Shown here in pieces: positions 49,678 to 62,065 of a stretch of 64,000 nt of DNA. Under the pieces are notes generated by a model. It did not search any database, was not told where the DNA came from, and was given only the letters and a program-made list of their open reading frames with translations. This stretch comes from Prunella strophiata. Lineage: Eukaryota; Chordata; Aves; Passeriformes; Prunellidae. The translations under genes and the position numbers were made by a program. Every line of letters begins with the position of its first letter. The first letter of the stretch is position 1. The DNA lies in contig JAZBQD010000014.1 of NCBI GenBank assembly GCA_036583965.1, positions 48,117,126 through 48,181,125 of the forward strand, given 5' to 3'.

Positions 49678-52600
49678 CTGGTTTGCAGTAATCATGTGCA
49701 GAGCTGTGGTGAAGTGAAGATCTTCACTAAAAGAGATGTTGAAAGGCATTACAGTAGTGTAATAATTGATTATTATGGTTCATTGTATCTCTTTTTTTTG
49801 AAAAGAAATCTGTCTTTTGAACTTCATCTCTCAGGTGAGGACTAATGCAGACATAAATTTTTTTTGGTGGCAAAAAGTGCTTCTTCAGTCTGTCTTATTT
49901 GTGTGTGTATACATGTGTGTGTTTACTCAAAAAGCTTAATTTTTCTAGGCATTAGTGCCTAAAAATTGTGAAGAGAGAATTTTTACATGAAATGGGGTTG
50001 CATAAATGCAATATGGACTGCACAGAAATATTTTAAAAATCAGCACAAGAACAAATAATAAAAACAGGAAAACATCCCACAGTCTGCAGATCAGTCTGGT
50101 ATAAAATCCTTTGTCTATGTTGAACAGGACAAAGATCTTAACTTCTGTTCTGCAGCAGTCTCCTTCCTTTCTGGGCCAGCATAACAAGGGAACGGTATGT
50201 TGCAGAGAGAGAATGCAGGTGGAAAACATCAAACAAAATGTGATAAGACCAGGCTATGAGGAGAACACTGAGCACTTCAGACAGCTCAGATGTTCAAAGA
50301 TATTTTCCCGTTTGGCTAGCCAGTCCCTTTGTCTCCCTGTCCCACCTGCATGCTGTGGTCCTGTGTCAGCCTTCCTTACTCCCTGAGCTGCTCCTGGTTG
50401 TCCAGCGCAGCTCTGTGTGGAAACTTGCTGGTATTTGCACAAATGTAACACTTGAGACATTTCATTCCAGGGAACATACCTTTCGTGGCTCAACTTGGCT
50501 CTGAATGCTCTGTAGTCAGCCTGGCAGACCCCACTGGACCTGTGCCCTGCTGCCAGCTTTCCTGCTGGGAAGGGCTTGTCAGGGCTGCCCTCATCCCAGC
50601 TAGCCATGGTCCCTCTCTCTGTTGCCATGGCTCCATAGTTTCCATTTCTGGCTTCATTTAGTGATGGAGGCATTGGAAAGCACCTCTGCACTGGGGACTT
50701 GATGGTACAGCATCAGTGCAGGGTATTTGTTTTGATCACCTGGGGGGTTGTTTGTACCTTAAATACATGCCCCTGTGAGATGAGAAGCTGAAGTTGTTGC
50801 ACCACAGTGGATTACATCAATGTAATCTTGATGTCAACTTTTTCACCAGAGATGCTTGTTAAAGATAATTAGGGTCAGCAATGTTGAGCAAAGCATAAAG
50901 CTAAAGAGCTGCAGTTCTGTAATATGTGCTGCTGTTTGATTTCATGTTTTTCTGTAGCATAAAAAGTCATCTTGCAGTATTTTGTGGGTACCATGTTAAC
51001 AAATAATCAGGTGTGGCAGCTGTTGCCAGACCTGACAATACCTGCAGAAGCTGGAGACTGTCACAGTGTGGGTTACTGGGGGTCTCACTGCATTTTTAGG
51101 AGGGAGCTAACTAACATTACTACAAGCAAAATAAATTCCTTTTGGAGGTTGCTGAATGGTGTGGACTCATTGCAGAGTCACTCGGAGGTTTCCAATAGCA
51201 CATTAAATGGATTAAGTTTTTCAGTGTCCTTAGAAAAAAATCAGTTTTCAGGCATAAAAAACTTACAGAACAGGGGACTTGGTAAGGAAAGGCAAGTTTA
51301 ACTAGTGTGATAAAAATTCTTACCTACCTTTGAGGCTTATTGAGAGTATCCTGTACTTCCCCTCCAGAGACTTGAAGGTGTGGGATGTGTTCCTTTGCCC
51401 TGGGGAGGACACAGGTGAGAATTCCCTTGTTGAGGTGAGCTGCTCAGGGCAGTAGGACAGGAGAACCTCACAGGTGGGATACACTTATTTCCTGCTTCCA
51501 GAGTTTCTCCTGTGACAAAGGAGGTTCAATTTAAAATGAAATGTTTTTCTAGTGACAAGAGAGAATAAAGATTTATGCTTTAATGGATCAGCATAAGGCA
51601 TGTGTACAGAGCTGCCTCTATTGGTAGCTCAAGATTTTCCTGCTTGCACTGTTTTTATAGAAAGAAATTACTGCTAAAGCATAAATTTCCATCTGTATAA
51701 AACATGTAATGTTTCATTATCCAGCTTCATTATTAAAACTCAAACTGTGCTTTAGGGCTTAGACACATGTGTCCTTACAAAACAAAGTAAAATATGAGTA
51801 TTATTTTTCTGCAGTGATAAAGTAAGGAATAAATATCTGCTCCAAGAGTGGCAGTAATTGAGAAGCACATCCCTTTCTCTGGAAAATGTGAATGTACAGG
51901 AGACAGCTTTGCATAGAATGTATTGTTACTGATTTAAATATTTCATGCTAGTTTGTGGTGGAATGTATGGAAGTACATTGTAAATTAATCTAATACTTGA
52001 ACAATGTCTTGTGTACATTGTAAGTGAATCACAGCAATGCTGGCTGCCGATTTCCTTTGACATTTTATGTACACTAATTACATTATCTTTGCTGCTGCAT
52101 AAGAGAGAAAAACCATTTTTTGACCCTTCTTTGCAGTATAAACCAATAGCACCATTCAGCGTTGGAATCAAATCCATAATTCTGCTAGCAAACTAAAAGG
52201 TTATGGGCTTAAAAGAGCAGTAGGTCAGAAACAGATTTTAACACAGTTCTCAAAGTCATTTGACAAAATGTTCTAGGTAAATGTGAAAGAATTTCAGAGA
52301 AAGTCCTTCAGTGGACTGTAGTGGGTCACCTTTCCCACCAGGCAATGACCTGCCAAGGCTAAGACTAATGAAATAGATTATTATGAAATCCTTCCAGAGA
52401 TACTGCACGGGTTGTTTGGGCTTTTCAGCTACCTCTATGCGTCAGTGTACCGAGAACTTGGCAGAGGGCCTGGGCTCTGTGACACCTTCAAGGATGTCGT
52501 TGGAAAAGCCCTGAGCTTTTGTCTCTTCCTTGCAAACAATGCTGTGGGCAGGTCAGATGTGCTCATCAGAGCAGAACTCATTCTTCAGCCATTGCATGAG

Positions 52601-52693
52601 TGCACTTGGGATTTTGTTCCAGAGACCTGTGTTTAAAGATGTTCAGAGGCTTAGAGATACACAGTAGATCCATTTCTTTTGTGAACTTGCCTC

Positions 52694-52725
52694 AGTTGCT
52701 GGAAAGTCCAGTTGCTGGAAAATCC
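52694..52725. repeat. 16-bp tandem duplication
   Basis: AGTTGCTGGAAAGTCC is followed directly by AGTTGCTGGAAAATCC, with one mismatch. Confidence 0.9.
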
Positions 52726-53312
52726 AGCCAGAACTTAGTTTGTTTGATGCACCAAAGCTTCTTATCAACCTGTTTTGACTGAAGGAGGTGTTAACTGCTC
52801 CAAATAGTCAAAATAAGTAATTCAGTTCTGGGAAGAGCAGTCCTTGTAAGAGAATTTATGCCACTGTCATGGTCAAAGCCAATTTGGACATGGCTTCTTG
52901 GTGCTGTGCATCCATGCAGGTCATTGCAAATAATCATGACAACTGAACAGCCAAGCTATTAATTCATATGCTTAAGTACATATTTGAAGATATCTGGTTA
53001 ATTTAAGACTGCAGTTTGGTTTGAGTCACTGATTATGAGCACTGATGTCCTGTCTGCTGATGGGGACTAAAATCTGCCTGTTAGAAAGTGTTGTGAGATG
53101 TTTCACCACAGGTTATGGCCTCTCTCAAAACTTTCTCCAGCAATGAAATACGGGCAAATGATGCCATGAGCTTGGGGGCCCTAACTATTTGTATGGTGCA
53201 TGCAGAACACAAAGTGACTCTTCAGTGTGTGGAATGGAAAGCAAGGAAACAGCTGAAGAACATTTTGTGCCAACAGATGTTACCAGGCGAGTAGCTTGGT
53301 GTGCCTTGTAGG

Positions 53313-53326
53313 TGCCCCCTACTGCT
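53313..53326 (-). promoter_or_regulatory. Strong CTCF-like motif, minus orientation
   Basis: GTGCCCCCTACTGC on the plus strand is the reverse complement of GCAGTAGGGGGCAC, matching 13 of 14 CTCF core positions. It lies about 1.4 kb upstream of the putative intronic ST7 promoter, a common place for an insulator or promoter-anchored CTCF site. Occupancy is unknown. Confidence 0.5.
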
Positions 53327-54719
53327 GTGGGAAGCACAAGGTCAGGCTCTGTACAGCCTCTTGCACTCTTTGCTGTCTCACAGCACAGGGCTGCTGAGGG
53401 TCCATGAGGCTGTTTGTGGCCATACACACTCTGTGAGCTTGGGACCATGTTCCCCAGAACCAGAGGGACTGGCCTGGCAGTGAGCTGCTGTGGCTCTGAG
53501 GTCCATATGTTGTTGCTTTCCAGTCTGTCCTTCAGGCTGCAGTGGTCCCAGCCAACACCTCCCTGGTTCCCTGAAGATTCCAGCATGCTGAGCTCCTCAG
53601 GTGGCAGGGGCTGCCAGCCTTCAGTAGTACTTGTTTTTGTGGCCTGCTGCTCATGGTGGCATTGGGTGTTCTGCAAACAGCACAAAACCCCCTGGCATGT
53701 GGAGCAGCAGGAGTGTTTGGGAATGGTTAGCCCACAAAAACTGAGAAATGGGAGGAGGAAGTGGTTGCTTGCCTGTAAGTGCTTCCCTTAATGGACCTGC
53801 ATCTGTCTCCTTTCTCCTCATCCACCAGCAGTACTTTCCAGTGTCTGACATCTTGGGAACTGCATGTACATGTCCAGTGAGACTTTGCAGAAATGTTCTT
53901 GGTTTTGCCCCCTCTGGACAGCCATTCTATGATGGCCCCCAATGTCTGGTAGCTTCCAGCCATCACCTTCCTGCTTGGCTGCTCTCATCAGCACAGGACA
54001 GGCAAATCCTTTTGTCTGTGAGAGGACCAAAGGAGCAAGCTTAGGGCTTTGCTAGAACATTTTTCAATTACTAAATGTCAGGAAAAAAATAAGCTTAGTA
54101 CACTAAAAAATGCACTTGCAGATGCACACTAGATCTAGTTGGTTTTAAGGAATAAAGAAAAATTAAGGACGGTTCTTCTTTGGTTGCTATGATGCCTTTT
54201 TATCATTGAATTCAGTGTGCTTTGGGGTTTTTATTTTTATTTAGATGTATGACTCATTTATTGTGGTTAGAGCATTGTTACAGTATATTCTGACAATAAA
54301 TTTAAGTAAAAGAGACAGTTGGCTTTGATGGAAAAATTAGGTCTGGAGTGTAGGACTGGCCAAGGAGTTTAGTATTTCTTTGAAGGAAAAATAATAAAGA
54401 GAGTTTGTGATAGAATTTTGGGGTTATTCTTTATTGAAAATGCTGTAAGTGGCATTTACTAGATTATTTGTCCTTGAAATGTATTCTGTTTGCACAGAGA
54501 CGCTTTGCATCTTGTGCAGCTGAGAAAAGGAGCATGAATTCAAGGCAGATATTTTCCTGCTAGCATTACTGTCCCGGGTGGGAGCTTTAGCATCATAGAG
54601 GGAAATACACGTCTGGCTCTTTGTCCTCTGCTTCTTGTGACAAAGGAATTCCCATCTGAGCCGCTGTGCTGTGTCCAAGCCCCCTCCGAGCCTCTGGGTT
54701 AGCAGCAGTCAGTCTTTGC

Positions 54720-54900
54720 AGTGTCCTGACGTCATCCCGTGTGTGCATAAGCTCCGCTATTGTCTCACGGCGAGCGGGGCTGGCGATTGCGGTGTCTGGT
54801 GGCTGATACCTCTCGCTGCCTGCCGCTATCACTGAAAGGACAGCGGCCTGCCCTTATCACTCGGATTTAAAACACAGCCTCCTGCTTTTTGCTTCCTGTA
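54720..54900 (+). promoter_or_regulatory. ST7: Putative alternative (intronic) ST7 promoter
   Basis: Within 180 bases lie a perfect palindromic CRE, TGACGTCA (54727-54734), a cluster of about ten CpGs (54750-54865) in an otherwise CpG-poor intron, a CTTATC GATA-type core (54853-54858) and a TATA-like ATTTAAAA (54865-54872). A start site about 25-30 bases after the TATA-like element, near 54895-54905, would place the ATG exon at 55112 about 210 bases downstream. A full CRE beside a TATA-like box suggests control by CREB/ATF factors, unlike the CpG-island promoter 40 kb upstream. This is inference from sequence, supported by the coding exon that follows. Confidence 0.6.
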
Positions 54901-55133
54901 GAAGGACCTTCACTGCGGTTGCAAGGAAAAGCTGTCTGCGGTGTTGAGCGGAGGAGAGAGGAGAATCTGGCAGCTTGGACAGCCTGGACTGCATTGTCTG
55001 GCTGCATGACCCCTGCTGTGTAGCAGTCTCATCCCCTCTCTCATACGCTCCCTCTGTCTTCCACTCTTTTTGCTTCTTTCCTTTTTAAAATAGCAGCATC
55101 TGGGGCGAGCCATGTTTGGCACTGAATCGTCAT
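54900..55133 (+). other. ST7: Putative alternative first exon of ST7 (mostly 5' UTR)
   Basis: The predicted exon runs from a start near 54900 to the donor at 55134. It is mostly untranslated, with the coding part at 55112-55133. It carries one complete short upstream reading frame (55006-55023, ATG plus four codons and TAG). A pyrimidine-rich tract (55027-55087) lies in its second half. The 5' end is an estimate from the TATA-like position. Confidence 0.55.
55112..55133 (+). CDS. ST7: Alternative ST7 start: short coding piece MFGTESS, phase 1
   Basis: ATG TTT GGC ACT GAA TCG TCA T is followed at once by a GTAAGTA donor, near consensus. The piece therefore ends in phase 1, exactly like the canonical ST7 exon 1, and can splice in frame to the same exon 2; the junction codon would become Leu instead of Val. 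The start context has G at -3. The product would lack the first 50 residues, including the first hydrophobic segment, and begin with seven different residues. Mammalian ST7 is known to use alternative first exons, and I believe one is of this type, but I cannot verify the match. It is too short for ordinary gene finders. Confidence 0.6.
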
Positions 55134-58100
55134 GTAAGTAAATGCATCCCATTTACATCCTTTTTCTGTTGAGAACAGGGCTTGTTTTATCCTGGCTGTA
55201 CCCGCCACACTTGCATTCTCTTTGCTGCAGGTCGTTGGCTAAAAGCTGTGGTCCTTGCCTGCTTATGAAGGGATGGAAGATGCTGGAGGGGAAGCATCTA
55301 CCTCCTAACTGTGGGTGCATCCTCGATGCAAGCAGCAAGGCAGCGTAGGGCTGTCAGCGCTGCTGAATTCAGGCCACTGGAAGATTGGGAAAAAGGCAGT
55401 TTTGCTTGAATGTGGCGGTTGATAAGATCGCATCTGTCAGTGATCAGGACTTGCAGACGCTCTAATGAATGCACTACTCAGATGGTGCATTTGGAGACTG
55501 AGAATGCTGCAGTATTAGATGGGTGAGAGCTGGGGGAAAGTGATTTAATCGCCAGGAAAAGACTGCTATCTCATGTCTATCTCATTTACTTCATTTTTGT
55601 TTCTGGGAGAAAAAAGGCTTCTCTGCAATTTCTCCCCCCTCCCCCCTGTGACTGCAGAATCTGCAATTAAATTAGGTGGAATTCTAAATATGAGGTGAAA
55701 AATGCAAGAGAAAAGGATCATTTATTTTCTCTTCCTCATCTTTGTGCTGGAAAATCTTAACTGAGGCAGTCTGCTGTATAATAGCAGTGCAGATGCATGT
55801 CATTGAAAGCAAGCCAGTTTTGCTTCAATAATTACCTACCTGGCAAATTTGGCTGCAGAGGAAGGCTGGGGGTTTATGTATAAATAATGTTGCTGGTGAC
55901 AGTGTGGCTGTGTGGGGACCAGTCTGATCCAGTGATTATCAGGATGACCGAAAAATAGAAAACAGTTGGTTCATGCTGTATTTTGTGCACAAAACAGTAC
56001 TGGGTGTTGAAAACATGTCTCAATTAGATATGAAGTGATGGCTTTTGTAGAGCATTGTCACATCCAGCATGGTGTAATGTCTCCACACTTCTGGGCTGGG
56101 ACCTGTTCTGCAGCTCATCTCTTCCTTAGGAAGTGATAAGAGCATTGGGATGCCTCATAATTATCCTTCCTGGCTGTCGAACCCCTTGCTCCCAAAGGGT
56201 TAATTGTTCCTGTGACCAGGCTCTGGCAGCTCCCCCCTCCTCTGCCACAGCACCCAGTCAAGGTCAGGCAGCATAAAAACAAAATTTGCCTTTAGATTTC
56301 TTTTGTTTAGGGCCGCATTTTTCATGCACAGTTGTAAACATGTCTGCAGCTCTGGGTCATCAGAGCATGAACAGAGATGCCAAATGTTGTAGCTGCATCT
56401 GTTTCACCCTGACAGATCTGTGTCCGTGGGCTCTACTTCTGCAAAATGCACATGAACTGGCTTTGAGATAAAATCTGTGCCCTACCTGCCCTCTTGCAGA
56501 AAGCCATAGTATGCACTCAGATTGTTCAGTCTTGTTCATTTTTGTGGTCCTTTCTTGGCTTGCAAGGTGCATTGGCTAAAGTCACAGGGGTTGTGCACTA
56601 GCAGCTGAGGCTGCTTTTGTTTCCATGGCTCCCACAATTTAGAAAAGGGCAATGGGAGCTTCCATATCAGCCGCTGCCTGTTTCCCAGAAGGGTCTGGAA
56701 ACATTTTTTGCTTTTAAAAATGGGATAAAACAGAACATGGCTCGTTGCCATCTATTTGAGCAGAGACTATGGTCAGTCTCTGCCTGAACTCTCTGGCCAG
56801 ATGAAGTGGAAGGCAGTGTGGTGGCCAACTCCCCTGTGCCTCTGCTCAGACCTGAACTCCTGCCCAAGAGTTCCTGTTCAGGCTGGGCAGGGCTGTCCTT
56901 TTGCCTACTGCTGCCAGGTGCTGGCAGGCAGAGGAGAGCAGGGTCACTGGTGCTGCCCCACTCTCCTGCCTGTGCAGGTCAGTGCTTGCGTAACCAGCCC
57001 TGCCCTCACCACTGCTGGAGGAACAGTGGCTTTGCTTTCAAAGAAAGAAGGTTGTATCAAAATTACTTCAGTCAAAATGCTAAGAGGTTTTTTCGTCTTC
57101 CCTCTCCTTCTGTCTTCTTCATATTTCCAGGCTGTCAAATTATAACAGTGCTACTAATTGTTAATGTTCCTGTCTGGCTAGAGCATCAAATAAGACAAGA
57201 AAGAGTCAGCATTATTTGGACATTGGAAATACGACAGAAGCCATTGCTGCTGACCGAAAAGCATGAAATGAGCAGATTACAGTTTTTTTAATCCTGCTGT
57301 TTACCCTTAGTATTTAGGATTTTATTTCTCTCTGCTGTGATTAAAAAGCTGAGAAAAATGATCAGAAGCAAATACTGGTTCAGAACCTTTAGTCTCACTC
57401 AGTATCAAAATATTTTAAATGTCAAAAAAACTCTCCTTTGGCAATCCTGTTTTTTTATTTTTGCTTTTAGCAGTAGTTAGAAGGGCAGTAAAAGATAGTT
57501 TGAGAATCTTTGTAGGAACAGGCATCTGCTTATCACCTCCTGGATGCAGGGAAAGACAAACAGCCAGGTGACAGCAGCCCATAAAGGGGGATAAGGCAGC
57601 AGGCGAATGCACAAACAGCTGCTGACACTCCCAGTGCATGACGAGCAAGGATAGAGTGTGCAAAGCAAAAACCCAAGAAGTGTCTGTGCAAGGGCACTGT
57701 GGGAGGGATAGGGTAGTTGCCATGGGGTCATGGTCAGTGTTTTCCATTGGTCATATGTTCTTTCTGTAATCCCCACAGGAAACATGTGCCAGGAACACTT
57801 CTTCAGATGCACTGCCAGGGCAGTGGGGGGGGCTGTGTGCATGGGGGCAGCTTTTCATCCCATGCCACCACTCCTGCTGACCTGAAAGATTTGTCTGCTC
57901 ACCATAATCATTTCACATTCTGTAGGAGGTGATTTAACAATCTGGTTTGTTAAAAATTGAGAATTAAGTCTTTCTTTAAGGTGAAATGGTGTTGTGGGGC
58001 TGCACCAAAGCAGAGAAGTGGTCGACCTCTGAACAAGTGACAAGGTGGTCCCCACAAGTAGGACACCCTCATCTCAGGGAGAAGAGCCTAGCAGAAATGA

Positions 58101-60379
58101 CCAGCAAGCATCCCTTGTCTGACTAGGAATACTGTCAGTTGCAGACCTCCAGGAGAGACAACAGAAGCACAAATTAAACTGAGCTGTGAGAGCAGCCAGA
58201 GTCAGTGAGGCTTACCAGTGCTGAGAGAGGTCAGGGGAATGCAGCTCATCACATCTGACAGTGTATTGGTGAGGAATGGGACAGGATGCAGTTTAGAGCC
58301 TGTGAAACAACTGAAGAAGGCTCAGAGAGCCATTTCATGCATGTCTGAGAATATATATATACCCTGTGTGCTTCAGCTATCCCAGAGAAACTCAGTAGGA
58401 AGCTGCAAGGAAGGGATTCACACAGCATATGCCCATGGTGCTTGCCCCAGTGCTGCTACAAGGACCCAGATGTGTGCTGTGAAAGCCCCAGGTGATGTTC
58501 TCAGCACTGCTGCATTTCTTCATGCTGGGGCCTTGTAACCTAGCAGCAGTTTTAGGGGGGTTGTCTAGGGAAATGCTCTTCCAGCCTGGGCTGTTTGGGA
58601 GACCCTCATGGTGGTCCCTGTCTGGTAGATCAGCAACTGCACTCTGGAAAGCAGAAGGACTCTGAAACAAAGGAGAGCTGACCAAAGGGCCAGAGAAACA
58701 CAAAACCAAACGGAAAGTGGAGCTTTCCTCTGCTGCAAGGTTAATGCTAGAAGGCTGCTCTCTGTGGGGAGGCTGAGGACTGCTGCTGTGGGGAATGGGA
58801 AACCTTGCTCACTTTAAATATGCCAGGAAAAGCTTCTGTGCTTGTGCTAGGCTCACTGTACTGTCTTCTGCTCTGTCTGTTCAGGAACTGCTTTTGTTCC
58901 TAGGCACTTTTTCCCCCAAACTTTCTTCCAGCCAAAATGTGACAAATGGGAAAGGTTACACCAAGATAAGTGATTTTATGGCATCAGAGAAATAAGTAGT
59001 CTCATAAACTTGTGCGAAACAGCAGCAGCCAGCAGTAGAGAAATGGGAGATCTTGGCATCAAACATGGAGGTGAAGGACAATTTGATTGGCATCTGATTG
59101 CCTGCTTCCTGTGTTCCCAGTACTGGTCCTCATCCCAATTGTTGGAGAGCCACCCAAAACCTGACCACTCCTGCAGGTAGTTGGTTTTGATCATGTTGGC
59201 TCTGCCAGCTTGTTCACGGGGTGGTTAGATGAGCAGCAGCACAAGGAAGGGTGGGACATGACTGTTGAAATTCTGGTGAGAGATAGCAGCCTTGGTGAGA
59301 CTGGGCTCCACTGAAACAGCAGATGACCAAAATGATCCTTTTTTGAGCATAAGTAGCCCACTGCCATCCTAAAAGGTCAAGAGCAGTAAGTACAGTCATA
59401 ATTCCTCAATGATGTTAACACTGGTTTCTTATGCAACAGTATGTCAAAGAGAGGTTACAGAAAATACCTGAAGTTGTAACTTTAAACCAATACATGTAGC
59501 TGCTGAGGTTCCTGTTGTTCCCTGTAGAGTCAGAGCTGGTGAAAATGCAGAACCAGGTCAAAGAGAGGCTTAGCTACACCACTGTCAAATGCCAGAATAA
59601 GCCTGGGTTATGAAAGGGGTTGAGGTTACAGGAGCTCTAATAACTTGACAAATTCATCGGTGAAACTTCAAACTTCAAAATACTTGGAGAGAAAATGTAG
59701 TCTCACATCCCACTTACAAAATCCCTTAGATTTTGAGGATTGACTGTGTGCCAGTATTCTTACTTTCTAAATTAATGTTTTCTTTAAAAATGCAAACCTG
59801 AGATAAGAGCGGGTTGCTCTGAACTCCTTTGTGTGTAACACCTTGTTAGGTGCCTGAGATGTGGTCTCCAAAAGGCTTGACTGCATGCTCAGGAGCACAG
59901 GGGCTTGAAGCTCAGCCCTCCTACTCAGGCAGCACCCATGGCAATTTGAATTCACTGTCTTGAGCAGTTCACAAGCAGGCAGGTGTTGTGAGAGTTTAAG
60001 TGCACCTTGCCCTTCCTTTCTCTAAAAACAAAAAGTGGGCTGAGACATCTCACAGCCTGCATATGACTCATGGCTTTGATAGTCTTTGGTGGTTTGTCTC
60101 TTGCAGCCCTGGATCACCTTTCCTGTCTCTTTGGTTTAGAAGTTGCAAGGATCTGATGTAAAGTTACTGAATACAGTGAAAGTCTCCCAGGCAGCTGTGT
60201 CCACACAGCTTCTGGAATGGGGAAGAATCAGAAGGTACATGAAGGGACTTTGACAGGCTTTTCTTTAGCATTGTCAAGTTTTTTAGTCCTTGCCATTAGC
60301 TGAAAGCATGAGCTATAATTAGTGGAGGAGTCTGTGAATGATCAAAGATGACAAAAGATCTTTCAGATTTAAAACAAAA

Positions 60380-60470
60380 AATCATAGAATAGTTTAGATT
60401 TGAAGGGACCAGCACCTTCCTCAGAGCAGGACCAATCTAGTTAGAGCCAGTGATAGATACAAGCTCAATC
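60380..60470 (-). mobile_element. CR1-type LINE, 3' end, minus orientation
   Basis: AATCATAGAATAGTTTAGAT followed by TTGAAGGGACC is the reverse complement of a CR1 3' terminus (octamer end first). The copy is short and diverged, and its right boundary is approximate. Confidence 0.75.
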
Positions 60471-62047
60471 AATCTGCATATTTGCAAAATGGTATGAGAT
60501 CAAAACAAGCTTCAGCTTTGACCAGTGTAATTTACAGAACCAGAAATAGGGAAAGATCTTTATGACCAAGGCCACCTGAAAGATTATTAGAGTCCCTTTG
60601 GGCTGTGTGACCCAGATAGGAGGAGCAGTAAATGCAATGAAGACTGTAATATTATTTGAGCTGGGGTAGAAGCAGTAGTGCTTCATGTAATTTGGGGATA
60701 ATTAATGGGTATTCCTAGCAAAAAAATTTATTCACAAAAGAATCTAAGCCATTTCTTTTCATCTGAGCTAAAATGCCCTGCTTAATCCCTGCAGCACTAG
60801 GAAAAGATCTATGAAATTCTATGAGAAAAGCATGTGGAATACAGAGAGACAGAGTATTTCAGATTTTCTAGATTAATGGATTTCTTTCCCTTTTGGTGAA
60901 AAGCACTTTGATGTAACATCACCGTTTAGACAGTTTCATATGAAGGTCACTATGTATACTATGAAATTAAAGGATCTTAAAAATGACAATATGTTCCCTA
61001 TTGAAAAGGATAAGATGATACATTAACCAAATAAGCTGGACAGCTACAGAGAGAAACACTTGCTACCCACAATCTTGTGGAGCTCAGTGAAAAATTGGCT
61101 GAATGGTATGTTTGCTCAAGGTGAAACTTACACTAAGAGATCAATTTAAGATGCCTAGAAACTGGGAGCAGAGCAGAACCCATTTTCTGCCTAGACCAAG
61201 AAATGTGGCATTGCTTCCCAGAATTAGATGGAAAGTATTTTAGAACTTAGGGCTCTCAAAACATGCACTTGGACATGGTATCTTGAGGTGTTTTGATCAG
61301 TACAGGAAAAGGGAAATTCTTGTGAAACTACATGGCAGTGATACAAAAATAAAGTATGATATTTCTGGCCTCCTTTGAGAAATAGAGAGGCTGGGAAGGT
61401 CTTCCTCCATGCATGCTTTGATAGACATGCTGAGCAGACCCTTAAAATGTTCTAGATCATGTTTCGGCCTAGAGCAGGAGCCTAAGGTGAAAATGACACA
61501 AAGTGAGCTTGTCAGAGAAAATATATAGCTATACTGGGGGCTTTCCACATTTGCATAGCCCTTAGGTAGCTCTTATAAAGGTTTGACTGAGCAGGGAAGA
61601 AGGATGAGAGAGGGTAAGAATGAGCTCTAGAAGAAAGTGCCTTATCATCAAAATGTCTGTAGCCTAAAAAGCAATGAGGAGGTTTTGAAGATGGTCAATG
61701 GAAAGATTATCCATCTCCATTTAGCTCTCCTGTTTACCATGCCACTCAGTTAGCCCAGTGATTTTGCAATTTGCAGTGATGATACAATTTCATATATGTC
61801 ATCACTCTAGAAAATGCCAGCTTTCATGTTACCACTAGGAACTAGTCTTGGAAAGCTATCATGTATTTGGATTTCCTGCTGCACTCTCTTGAGTGTGGAA
61901 GTACCCATATGATAGTACATGAAGGAGTTTTAAGAGGATATAGTCTTGATGTTGATGAGTTGTGGTTGTGCAAGTGCAGCAAAAGGAAAATGTACTCAAT
62001 TACATATTTTAAAAGTTGCTGGATGGGAGTAGAAAAAGGAGACCAGA

Positions 62048-62065
62048 TTTTTTTTTTTTTTTTTT
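62048..62065. repeat. Poly(T) tract, 18 bases
   Basis: An uninterrupted run of 18 T, with a second shorter T run near 62095-62106. Confidence 0.9.

Larger units (their letters stand above)
44216..54560 (+). other. ST7: ST7 intron 1, stretch leading to the second promoter
   Basis: No exon or RNA gene is recognised. It contains A/C-rich low-complexity patches at 48600-48661 and 49107-49155, a short 11-base tandem duplication at 45131-45152, a 16-base tandem duplication at 52694-52725, and two CTCF-like motifs listed separately. Confidence 0.55.

Noticed and set aside
50254..50691. A 145-codon minus-strand frame
   Set aside because: No recognisable domain, no plausible splice or promoter context, and residue composition typical of random frames.
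53185..53685. A 166-codon minus-strand frame
   Set aside because: No similarity recognised, and an overlapping 125-codon plus-strand frame of equal quality suggests chance.
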